The notes beneath the pieces are model-generated. The model ran no database searches and was not told the DNA's origin. It saw nothing but the letters and a program-made list of their open reading frames with translations. From contig JASIGD010000131.1 of assembly GCA_030045295.1 (NCBI GenBank), forward strand, positions 1 through 5,090: a DNA stretch of 5,090 bases, given 5' to 3'. Both the position numbers and the translations under genes were made by a program. This document shows positions 1 to 4,629 of this stretch, in pieces (positions within the stretch are counted from its first letter, which is position 1; every line of letters begins with the position of its first letter). This DNA comes from Streptosporangiaceae bacterium. GTDB lineage: Bacteria; Actinomycetota; Actinomycetes; Streptosporangiales; Streptosporangiaceae.

Positions 1-148
1 CCTCCGCGGCGGGATGGGCCTTCGCGTAGGTATCGCACGCGTCCGGATCTATGTCGGCGCCCGCCACGATCGTGAAGCCCGCGGCTTCCAGACCGATTGA
101 CAGGCCGCCCGCGCCAGCAAACAGGTCCAGGACACCTACGGCCGTCAT
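1..148 (-). CDS. DNA (cytosine-5-)methyltransferase, N-terminal part (runs off left edge)
   Basis: These 49 codons are the start of a C5-cytosine DNA methyltransferase, which would methylate cytosine in a specific DNA sequence using S-adenosylmethionine. After the ATG at 148 the protein reads MTAVGVLDLFAGAGG. DLFAGAGGLSIGLEAAGF (residues 8-25) is the family's motif I, the SAM-binding loop. VAGADIDPDACDTYAKAHP (28-46) fits motif II and its following helix. The catalytic PCQ motif and the target-recognition domain lie outside the window. The ATG is the first in-frame start after an upstream in-frame TGA, and a GGAGG (plus 159-163) lies 10 nt before it, which is rather distant. The gene lies 162 bp downstream of yajQ on the same strand, so read-through is possible but a tight operon is unlikely. 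It could be an orphan methylase or half of a restriction-modification pair; the window cannot tell. The motif match is seen; the specificity is unknown. Confidence 0.9.
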   Translation of the reverse strand, partial: MTAVGVLDLFAGAGGLSIGLEAAGFTIVAGADIDPDACDTYAKAHPAAE

Positions 149-310
149 GTGCGGGATGCCTCCGTCAGCGGTCGAATGCCGGCGTGATCAGGCTGCCGCC
201 GGCCACCGCCAGACCTGGGCCGGGGTGCCGGTCTCGGCCCGGCGGGGGCGTGCCCGAGGCGAGGTGCCGCCCGCCGAGATGCCGGCCGCGGACCCGCGCC
301 AGGGCTCGCG

Positions 311-808
311 TCAGCGGTAATTGACGAACTGGAGCGCGAAGTCGAATTCCTTGCCTTTGAGCAGCGCGATGACCGCCTGCAGATCGTCCTTCTTCTTCGC
401 CGAGACGCGCAGCTCCTCGCCCTGGACCTGGGCCCGGACGCCCTTTGGCCCCTCGTCCCTGATTATCTTCGAGAGCTTCTTGGCGTTCTCCTGATTGATG
501 CCCTCCTGCAGGGCCACCGTCATCCGGTATTCCCGGCCCGAGGGCCTGGGGTCGGAGGGGTCCAGGGTCTTCAGTGACACGCCGCGCTTGACCAGCTTGT
601 CCTTGAAGACATCCAGGACCGCCTTGGCGCGCTCTTCGCTGTTGGCGCGGATGTCAACCGCATGGTCGCCGGACCAGGCGATGGACGCGCCGACGCCGCG
701 GAAGTCGAACCGGGTACCGATCTCCTTGGCCGCCTGGTTGAGCGCGTTGTCGACCTCCTGGCGGTTGAGCTTGGACACGATGTCAAAAGAAGACTCTTGG
801 GCTGCCAC
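311..808 (-). CDS. yajQ: YajQ family nucleotide-binding protein (UPF0234)
   Basis: A complete 165-residue protein of the YajQ/UPF0234 family: small cytoplasmic proteins with two ferredoxin-like domains. Members are reported to bind nucleotides, and in some proteobacteria cyclic di-GMP; the role in actinomycetes is unclear. Family signatures are seen throughout. The N-terminal [20 protein letters not shown] occupies residues 6-25, with IGTRFDFRG at 30-38. The second half has [20 protein letters not shown] at about 92-111, and the protein ends [10 protein letters not shown]. The length is normal for the family, with no frameshift. The start is the GTG at 808, which puts the conserved SFDIVSK where other members have it. 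A GGGAG only 2 nt before the GTG is too close for a usual Shine-Dalgarno, and the likely promoter places the transcript start almost on the start codon. The gene stands alone, with the tRNA-Tyr divergent upstream. Confidence 0.96.
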   Translation of the reverse strand: MAAQESSFDIVSKLNRQEVDNALNQAAKEIGTRFDFRGVGASIAWSGDHAVDIRANSEERAKAVLDVFKDKLVKRGVSLKTLDPSDPRPSGREYRMTVALQEGINQENAKKLSKIIRDEGPKGVRAQVQGEELRVSAKKKDDLQAVIALLKGKEFDFALQFVNYR

Positions 809-815
809 GGCTCCC

Positions 816-845
816 AGGTTAGACGCACCGGTCGCAGGCCGTCAC
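816..845 (-). promoter_or_regulatory. Candidate yajQ promoter, probably giving a leaderless mRNA
   Basis: Read on the minus strand, GTGACG (plus 840-845) resembles a -35 box and TAACCT (plus 816-821) a -10 box, separated by 18 nt. Seven bases lie between the -10 box and the GTG at 808, so transcription should begin at or within a base or two of the start codon. Leaderless mRNAs are common in actinobacteria, and this would explain the poor Shine-Dalgarno. The match is by eye only. Confidence 0.4.
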
Positions 846-941
846 GCGGGCCGCGCCGTACCCGCCCGATGCGGTCGGTCGGCTAACCGTCGCGTCGCGT
901 CTTGGGCTATCCTTGCGATGCGCCCAGCACGGTCGGCGCGC

Positions 942-1026
942 GGCAGGTTGCCCGAGTGGCCAAAGGGAGCGGTCTGTAAAACCGTCGGCTAAGCCTACCC
1001 AGGTTCGAACCCTGGACCTGCCACCA
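942..1026 (+). tRNA. tRNA-Tyr (anticodon GUA)
   Basis: A complete class II tRNA can be folded by hand. The acceptor stem is GGCAGGT (942-948) pairing with ACCTGCC (1016-1022), then discriminator A (1023) and an encoded CCA (1024-1026). The anticodon stem GCGGT/ACCGT (969-973, 981-985, one G-U pair) closes the loop CTGTAAA, with anticodon GTA at 976-978. The variable arm is GGC-TAA-GCC (987-995). The T arm is CCAGG-TTCGAAC-CCTGG (999-1015). A TATCCT at 908-913 could be its -10 box, but no convincing -35 box precedes it. An integrase remnant begins 15 bp after the CCA, which suggests that the 3' end of this tRNA has served as an attachment site. Confidence 0.97.
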
Positions 1027-1040
1027 ACACAAACACCAGC

Positions 1041-1613
1041 TCAGGGACGCCACGGCGGCCTGACGCCGAAGGTGTCAATGTGCTGGTGCAAGATGGCGAC
1101 CAGCTCAGCGGGGACCGGTACGCGGCGGGTCTCGGTGGCAGGGCGGTGCTTGAGCCCGCGCTCATCGTGCGCCGAGGCGGTGTCGGTCCAGCGCCGGTTC
1201 ACCTCGGGCCGGGGCACCTCCAGGATCAGGCGTCCCCATCCCGCGGCGGGCAGATAGCAGTCCTGAACCCGCAGCGCGACCGCCTCACCGGGGCGCAGCG
1301 CTGCGAAGTACATGCACGCGTAGAACGCCATCAGCCGCTGGCCGCGAGCGTACGGGCCGCGGCGGTACTGGCCGACGTAGGTCACCGCCGTGAGCAGCTC
1401 GCGGGCCTGGCGAGGGTTGACCACCACGCGAGGGTCCACAACCTCTGAGACCTTCGGCGGCTTCCAGCTCAGCCGGTCCAGCGGGCTGGACGGCAGTTCC
1501 CCCGGCTCCACGGCGTAACGCAGCACGTTGGCGAAGACGGACCGCTTACGCGCGATCGTCGTGGCACTGGCCGCGCGGCCATCTTGCCGAACCGAAATGG
1601 CATCAAGCGGCGC
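1041..1613 (-). pseudogene. Tyrosine recombinase/integrase remnant, both ends missing
   Basis: This frame encodes the middle of an actinobacterial phage- or ICE-type tyrosine recombinase. From about 1613 leftwards it reads PLDAISVRQDGRAASATTIA, the end of the arm/core-binding region. LRYAVEPGELPSSPLDRL and VVDPRVVVNPRQARELL, the start of the catalytic domain, follow. The Arg-I box is present (AALRPGEAVALRVQDC, arginine after AAL), then KHRPATETRRVPVPAEL, the usual neighbourhood of the catalytic lysine. The frame then stops at TGA 1041-1043, just after HIDTFG, so the HxxR, H/W and tyrosine nucleophile boxes are absent. Upstream of about 1613 the frame stays open to 1722 but turns into arginine-rich sequence unlike an integrase and has no ATG or GTG start. 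The GTG at 1526 lies inside the conserved core, so it is not the true start. An inactive fossil is the best reading. The family is clear; the event that removed the ends is inferred. Confidence 0.85.
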
Positions 1614-1725
1614 CGCTGCGCGGCGCCGGGTCCGGCGCTCCCCACGCCGGGCTCTGCGTTGGCGACGCCCGCCCGGCGCGCCCGCGCCGTCCCACCGCAG
1701 CAGGCCGGTGATCAGATCGACTCAC

Positions 1726-1739
1726 AGGCTGTGCAGCCT
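1726..1739. repeat. Dyad AGGCTG-tg-CAGCCT
   Basis: A perfect 6-bp inverted repeat separated by 2 bases. It lies directly after the three-codon minus-strand ORF and overlaps its stop codon. The size and symmetry fit an operator half-site pair, but no intact gene now starts beside it. A 6-bp dyad in GC-rich DNA may also be chance. Confidence 0.3.
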
Positions 1740-1791
1740 AGCGCAGCATTCCGCCTTCCTCGCTCTTGATTGTCCGGCTCGCGACCACCGC

Positions 1792-1847
1792 GTCTAGGGC
1801 GCTCCCTACGGTCGCGTCGCATGCGATCGGCTGCGCCGACCCTAGAC
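1792..1847. repeat. Inverted repeat GTCTAGGG...CCCTAGAC with an inner palindrome
   Basis: GTCTAGGG (1792-1799) and CCCTAGAC (1840-1847) are perfect 8-bp inverted repeats 40 bp apart. Just inside them GCGC-like bases continue the symmetry with a gap. Between them lies a perfect 10-bp palindrome, TCGCATGCGA (1817-1826). CTAG is rare in high-GC genomes, which makes the paired CTAG-containing arms more noticeable. It could be a protein-binding site or a trace of a mobile-element end; nothing here decides. Confidence 0.35.
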
Positions 1848-1944
1848 CCGGTAGCCACTCACCTGGGTTTCGGCGCCTGCGAGGAAGGTGGAGGTTCGGT
1901 TGGCCAGAGACCTGTGTTACCGGCCCCGCGGTCGCGCTTGCGAG

Positions 1945-2168
1945 CTGCCTCTAGATCCTGGGTCTCCTGGCTTAACCAGCACATCTGCCGCCCAGTGTCC
2001 CAGCCGTCGACGGACAGGGCGCCGCAGCGGATCCGGACGGGGAGGGTGGCAGCCCTCCCCGTCCGGCAGGCCGGTGCGGTCCTCGCTAGCGATGGCCGCC
2101 AGGGCGCGCGGGTCCCGGTCGCTGGCCCTCGCCGGATTGCTCAGCGCAGCCCCCTCTGCTTTGCGCAT
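1945..2168 (-). pseudogene. Decayed LuxR-family regulator, paralogue of the gene at 3735-4529
   Basis: The minus strand encodes a broken copy of the N-terminal domain of the intact regulator further right. From an ATG at 2168 the frame gives ASDRDPRALAAIASEDR, against ASERDLRALAAIVSEDR in the intact protein, then LPDGEG against PDGPDGEG. The original frame is lost at about 2030-2060. In the next frame homology resumes as GWDTGRQMCWLSQE against GFDSGRQEHWFVQE, and ends near QDLEA (about 1945), against SEDLERA. At the DNA level the two copies also match across the start region, with a G-rich tract and then GTG in the intact gene and CTG here. The rest of the sensor domain and the whole helix-turn-helix are absent; sequence left of 1945 does not resemble them. 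It cannot make a functional regulator. Duplication and decay of a related regulator is inferred; two divergent paralogues arriving separately is also possible. Confidence 0.75.
2033..2066. repeat. Perfect 14-bp inverted repeat with 6-nt loop
   Basis: CCGGACGGGGAGGG (2033-2046) and CCCTCCCCGTCCGG (2053-2066) are exact reverse complements around TGGCAG. The hairpin lies inside the LuxR pseudogene exactly where the frame is lost. In the intact paralogue only the first arm has a counterpart (GGACGGGGAAGGG, about 3834-3856); the second arm position holds unrelated sequence. This fits a template switch during replication that copied one arm back as its complement. It has no T-run after it, so it is not a typical intrinsic terminator. 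Confidence 0.85.
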
Positions 2169-2267
2169 ATGGACACGCCACCCCTCAGCCGGCCAAAGTG
2201 GGTATGTCCGCTCTCACTTCCGCGAGCAGGTCGTCGCGCCGGTGCCGTGTACGAGGAGTGATTCGAG

Positions 2268-2309
2268 ATGACTAGTCCGATCGTCTTCCCGCTTGCCGCC
2301 TGGGCATGA
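2268..2309 (+). CDS. Possible 13-residue peptide or relic gene start
   Basis: An ATG at 2268 follows GAGGAG (2253-2258) with 9-nt spacing, the best-looking plus-strand ribosome binding site between the tRNA and the regulator. It opens a 13-codon ORF, MTSPIVFPLAAWA, ending in TGA at 2307-2309. The peptide is hydrophobic, with proline and tryptophan. It starts about 100 bp from, and divergent to, the start of the LuxR pseudogene, mirroring the intact regulator with its divergent partner. It could therefore be the surviving start of a lost partner gene, a leader peptide, or chance. I recognise no family, and no frameshift restores a plausible longer protein. Confidence 0.2.
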   Translation: MTSPIVFPLAAWA

Positions 2310-2328
2310 GGGTTCACCCCACCGTCGT

Positions 2329-2552
2329 TCATTACAAGGTTCTGGCTTCCCGCCAGGTAGCTGTCCTGACCTGGTAATGATGAGGTCCGTGGTCCAAGTC
2401 CACATAGCCCGGCACACAACTCCCAGGCCGGGCGCCGACTGGCTACCTCCACCACCGGTAATCATTGGCTCTGGGCGGGCTTTCGTGCCCGCTGCATGTC
2501 AGTCCGCGTCCGGGAAGACCTGTCTCGGGACCAGCTGGTAGCCCGTTTCGGC
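2329..2552 (+). other. Cluster of potential stem-loops, possible structured RNA; no protein gene seen
   Basis: This stretch has no credible long ORF but many complementary segments. TCATTAC (2329-2335) pairs with GTAATGA (2374-2380), continued after one mismatch by AGGT/ACCT (2337-2340, 2369-2372), with CTGG/CCAG (2342-2345, 2353-2356) inside. Next are GTGG/CCAC (2389-2392, 2400-2403) and CCCGGC/GCCGGG (2408-2413, 2427-2432). A long-range helix, GCCGA/TCGGC (2434-2438, 2548-2552) plus GGCTACC/GGTAGCC (2441-2447, 2537-2543), encloses GCGGGC/GCCCGC (2475-2480, 2487-2492). Together these could form three successive domains. Strand is not decided by the pairing; plus is assumed because of the small ORF upstream. 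I recognise no named RNA family, and some 6-7-bp matches are expected by chance in GC-rich DNA. Confidence 0.22.
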
Positions 2553-2596
2553 TCGGCTTGAGTGAGCTTGCTCGGGAACCGTGCGATCGCAGGCGC

Positions 2597-3643
2597 TCAG
2601 AACGTGTACTTCTCGACGTAGCCGTAGGCCCAGTAGGCGGCCGCCTCATCGGCCATCAGGTCCCAGTTCTGGTACAGAGCGGGCTTCGAAGACAAGGTGG
2701 TGGTGACATTCCCGTAAGACATCAGCACCTGGACCGCCCCGGAGCTGACCTGCTCGCTCCACAGGACGCGCCCCCCAGCCGAGTAGACGCTGGACACGCT
2801 GGTACCGGCGAAGGGCTCCTGATAGATCGTGGTCCCGCCGCGAACCATGCCGAATACGCCGCCATCGGCCCTCCCCCAGACCACAACCACGTTCTGCACG
2901 GTCGGCGGCCCTGGCATTCCCGGCCGCTCAGCAAGCGCGGCCAGCGGCGGCTCCTCCAGAACACACAGCGCGGTGATGGGGAAAAGCCGAGTCCCCAATA
3001 CGAAGCTCGGAGTCCCCCCGCCCGTGGGAACGCTGTAGATTGTGTCGCCGTCTATGTAGTACAGAGTCCTGCCCAGTACCGAGAGGTGCGCGAATTCGGT
3101 TACCGGCGCGAGCATCGTCACAGGGCCGCCGCCGATCGGCATGCTCCTGATTCCTTCGCTGTCCGCCCAGCACAGGAACGAGCCGTCGGTGACCAGGTCG
3201 CCAAGAATGATCGTGGCGGGAGCGGGATCGAGCAGGACGTGTGCCTGCCCTGACTGGGTCACGGCGCCCAGCGGGATGCGCTTGATCTGCGACTGGATCT
3301 GGCCCTGGACCGTGTAATTGGCGACGAAGTACCCATAGAACTCGTCGTCCACCCTCGCGAAGGTGAGCGCCCCGAACTCGCCGGTTCCCTGCTCGGTGTA
3401 GAGCGCGACCTCCTCGCCGGGCTGGCTCGACTTCGACGCGCGGTAGATAGTGGGCGCACTGACTTGCACCTCCGGCGCGCTAAAAAGCACCGGGGGGTTG
3501 GAACTCCAGTAGAGGTTTCCTGTGGACTGGATCAGCCGTACGGGTGTCGTGTCCGAGAGCTGGGTCCATCCAGAAGCATCATCAGCTTCGTTAGCCCGGC
3601 CAAGCCGCGTTGCCTCGTTTTCAATACTCATGCCCCTCACCAT
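2597..3643 (-). CDS. Unrecognised protein with beta-propeller-like repeats
   Basis: A 348-residue protein of no family I can name. It has six or seven degenerate repeats of about 30-50 residues, each with an aromatic strand core and often a Gly-rich turn: NLYWSSNP (43-50), EFYGYFVANY (101-110), SFLCWADSEGIRSMPIGGGP (155-174), TLYYIDGDTIYSVPTGGG (193-210), VVVVWGRADGGVFGMV (252-267), RVLWSEQVSSGAVQVL (292-307) and AAYWAYGYVEKY (335-346). This 'display, residue pair, GGG turn' pattern resembles propellers of the TolB or DUF5050 type; the fold is inferred. No signal peptide, lipobox or membrane helix is visible, so it is probably cytoplasmic. ATG 3643 directly abuts GGAAAGG with no spacing. The in-frame ATG at 3631 (344 residues, MSIENEATRL) sits better behind GGTGAG or AAGGA, so it may be the true start. 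The LuxR-type regulator diverges from it and may control it. Confidence 0.85.
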   Translation of the reverse strand: MVRGMSIENEATRLGRANEADDASGWTQLSDTTPVRLIQSTGNLYWSSNPPVLFSAPEVQVSAPTIYRASKSSQPGEEVALYTEQGTGEFGALTFARVDDEFYGYFVANYTVQGQIQSQIKRIPLGAVTQSGQAHVLLDPAPATIILGDLVTDGSFLCWADSEGIRSMPIGGGPVTMLAPVTEFAHLSVLGRTLYYIDGDTIYSVPTGGGTPSFVLGTRLFPITALCVLEEPPLAALAERPGMPGPPTVQNVVVVWGRADGGVFGMVRGGTTIYQEPFAGTSVSSVYSAGGRVLWSEQVSSGAVQVLMSYGNVTTTLSSKPALYQNWDLMADEAAAYWAYGYVEKYTF

Positions 3644-3734
3644 CCTTTCCGATCGGATGCCAGTGTGCGAAACCCAGCCTCATCGCCGCCATCCGACGTT
3701 CCGCGGATACCCAGTTCGGCGCAGCCGGAGTAAC
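3644..3734. promoter_or_regulatory. Divergent control region between propeller gene and LuxR regulator
   Basis: These 91 bp must hold both promoters, but I see no clear -35/-10 pairs. TCCGATCGGA (3648-3657) is a perfect 10-bp palindrome that overlaps the ribosome binding site of the propeller gene. TCGGATG (3653-3659) and CATCCGA (3690-3696) form a 7-bp inverted repeat, and CGGAT occurs again at 3704-3708. Thus CGGAT appears three times within about 55 bp in alternating orientation, as expected of half-sites for a dimeric regulator such as the adjacent one. Binding is inferred. Confidence 0.4.
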
Positions 3735-4529
3735 GTGCTCGGGGGGTGCTTCGTGGTAGCTCCGGTGGTGGCCAGCGAACGAGATCTGCGCGCTCTGGCT
3801 GCCATCGTGAGCGAGGACCGCCCCGATCTGCCGGACGGGCCGGACGGGGAAGGGCTACCGCCATCCCTGCTGGCCGACCTGATGAGCCAGATCCACTGCG
3901 ATGCAGTGGTTTTCGTTGGCTTCGACAGCGGGCGGCAAGAGCACTGGTTTGTCCAGGAAGTCCCGTCCACCCACGGGTCGGAGGACTTGGAGCGGGCGTA
4001 CTGGCAACATTACCGGGATAGCCAGTTCGACAGCTACCCTATCCAAACCGGCGACCTGCGCAGTGTGATCAAGCCCGCCGACTTCTACTCGGCCCGGCAA
4101 TGGCATTCCACCGCTATGTACACGGATTTCGACCGGCTGATGGGGATCAAGCACTGTCTCATGCTGTGCCTGCCCGAAGCGCCGCCGCCAACCGCCGGGC
4201 CCGGGCGGTACGTGCGGCTAACCTTGGACCGCAGGTCGGGGCCGGACTTCTCCGAGCGCGACCGGGCGGTGCTCACGCTGCTACGCCCCCATCTGCACCA
4301 GACCTACCTCGACGCCGAACGACGCCGCCACCCCATCCCCCGGCTCACGCCCCGGCACTGGGAACTGCTGCACCTGCTCGCCGCCGGGCACACCAACACC
4401 CAGATCGCCCGCCGCCTCGGCGTGACCGAGGGAACCGTGCGCACCCACCTCGAAAACATCTATGAAAGGCTGAATGTTTCTAGCCGAACCGCCGCCGTGA
4501 CCCGCGCTTTCCCCTACCGGGCCGTGTAG
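3735..4529 (+). CDS. LuxR/GerE-type transcriptional regulator
   Basis: A DNA-binding transcription regulator of 264 residues. The C-terminal GerE/LuxR helix-turn-helix spans about 202-258: LTPRHWELLHLLAAGHTNTQ, then IARRLGVTEGTVRTHLENIY, with recognition helix TEGTVRTHLENIYERL (231-246). The N-terminal 190 residues are not a phospho-receiver: there is no acidic pocket or typical REC pattern. They resemble the alpha/beta sensor region of stand-alone actinomycete LuxR proteins, with markers DSGRQ (64-68) and YWQHYRD (89-95). The ligand is unknown. The frame is open further upstream, to 3522, but that would overlap the propeller gene. GTG 3735 has GGAG 4 nt before it. GTG 3753 (258 residues) has GGGGGG 6 nt before it, and a similar G-tract is kept in the broken paralogue, so either may be the start. 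It diverges from the propeller gene and may regulate it and itself; it is not visibly quorum-sensing. Confidence 0.92.
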   Translation: MLGGCFVVAPVVASERDLRALAAIVSEDRPDLPDGPDGEGLPPSLLADLMSQIHCDAVVFVGFDSGRQEHWFVQEVPSTHGSEDLERAYWQHYRDSQFDSYPIQTGDLRSVIKPADFYSARQWHSTAMYTDFDRLMGIKHCLMLCLPEAPPPTAGPGRYVRLTLDRRSGPDFSERDRAVLTLLRPHLHQTYLDAERRRHPIPRLTPRHWELLHLLAAGHTNTQIARRLGVTEGTVRTHLENIYERLNVSSRTAAVTRAFPYRAV

Positions 4530-4562
4530 GACTCTCGGGCTGGGCCATCTCCCCGGCAGACT

Positions 4563-4611
4563 GTGAATTGTTCACGTGCCACCATCTGGACGGCACACTG
4601 AGGTTTTCTCA
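4563..4611. repeat. Three short stem-loops in a row between convergent genes
   Basis: GTGAA-ttg-TTCAC (4563-4575), GTGCC...GGCAC (4576-4596, 11-nt loop) and TGAG-gtttt-CTCA (4599-4611) follow one another directly after the regulator gene. Each is weak alone. They may contribute to 3'-end formation for the regulator mRNA. GTGAATTGTTCAC also has operator-like symmetry, but no promoter lies beside it. Confidence 0.3.
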
Positions 4612-4629
4612 CCAAAATGACATGGCAAT

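Larger units (their letters stand above)
1614..1944. other. Gene-free stretch between two pseudogenes
   Basis: I find no convincing gene in these 330 bp. The open frames are arginine-, proline- and alanine-rich GC artefacts. On the minus strand a GAGGAAGG (plus 1754-1761) lies 4 nt before an ATG (1749), but the ORF ends after three codons (ATG CTG CGC TAG). This may be the start of a gene since destroyed, possibly the integrase or an excisionase. Two dyads in the stretch are listed separately. No copy of the tRNA-Tyr 3' end is present here. Confidence 0.5.

Noticed and set aside
210..300. Possible yajQ terminator (GGCGGG 241-246 with CCCGCC 270-275)
   Set aside because: Six base pairs with a 23-nt loop and no U-run in such GC-rich sequence are not distinguishable from chance.
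495..992. 165-codon plus-strand ORF across yajQ and the tRNA
   Set aside because: It lies antisense to the well-matched YajQ protein and runs into tRNA-Tyr; shadow frame.
2496..2561. 21-codon plus-strand ORF containing REDLSRDQLVARFGS, which looks like part of a helix-turn-helix
   Set aside because: There is no ribosome binding site, no continuation after the stop in any frame, and it overlaps potential RNA helices. Too short to support.
2573..2599. Minus-strand resemblance to group II intron domain V (GAGC...TGCGATCGCA...GGTTC)
   Set aside because: The loop is only two bases instead of a GAAA-type tetraloop with bulge, the AGC/GUU helix is incomplete, and no reverse transcriptase or other intron domains are seen. 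The core is simply a 10-bp palindrome at 2582-2591.
1041..2600. Second attachment site (copy of the tRNA-Tyr 3' end) closing the inserted element
   Set aside because: I looked for the T-arm sequence GGTTCGAACCCTGG on both strands beyond 1026 and found none in the window.
2465..3253. 262-codon plus-strand ORF opposite the propeller gene
   Set aside because: Its sequence is Arg/Pro/His-rich without motifs, and the opposite strand has a longer protein with clear repeats. It is a high-GC shadow frame.
3522..3734. N-terminal extension of the LuxR regulator to 3522
   Set aside because: It would overlap the 5' end of the divergent propeller gene by over 100 bp, and the added residues do not resemble LuxR proteins. 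GTG 3735 or 3753 with G-rich upstream tracts is preferred.
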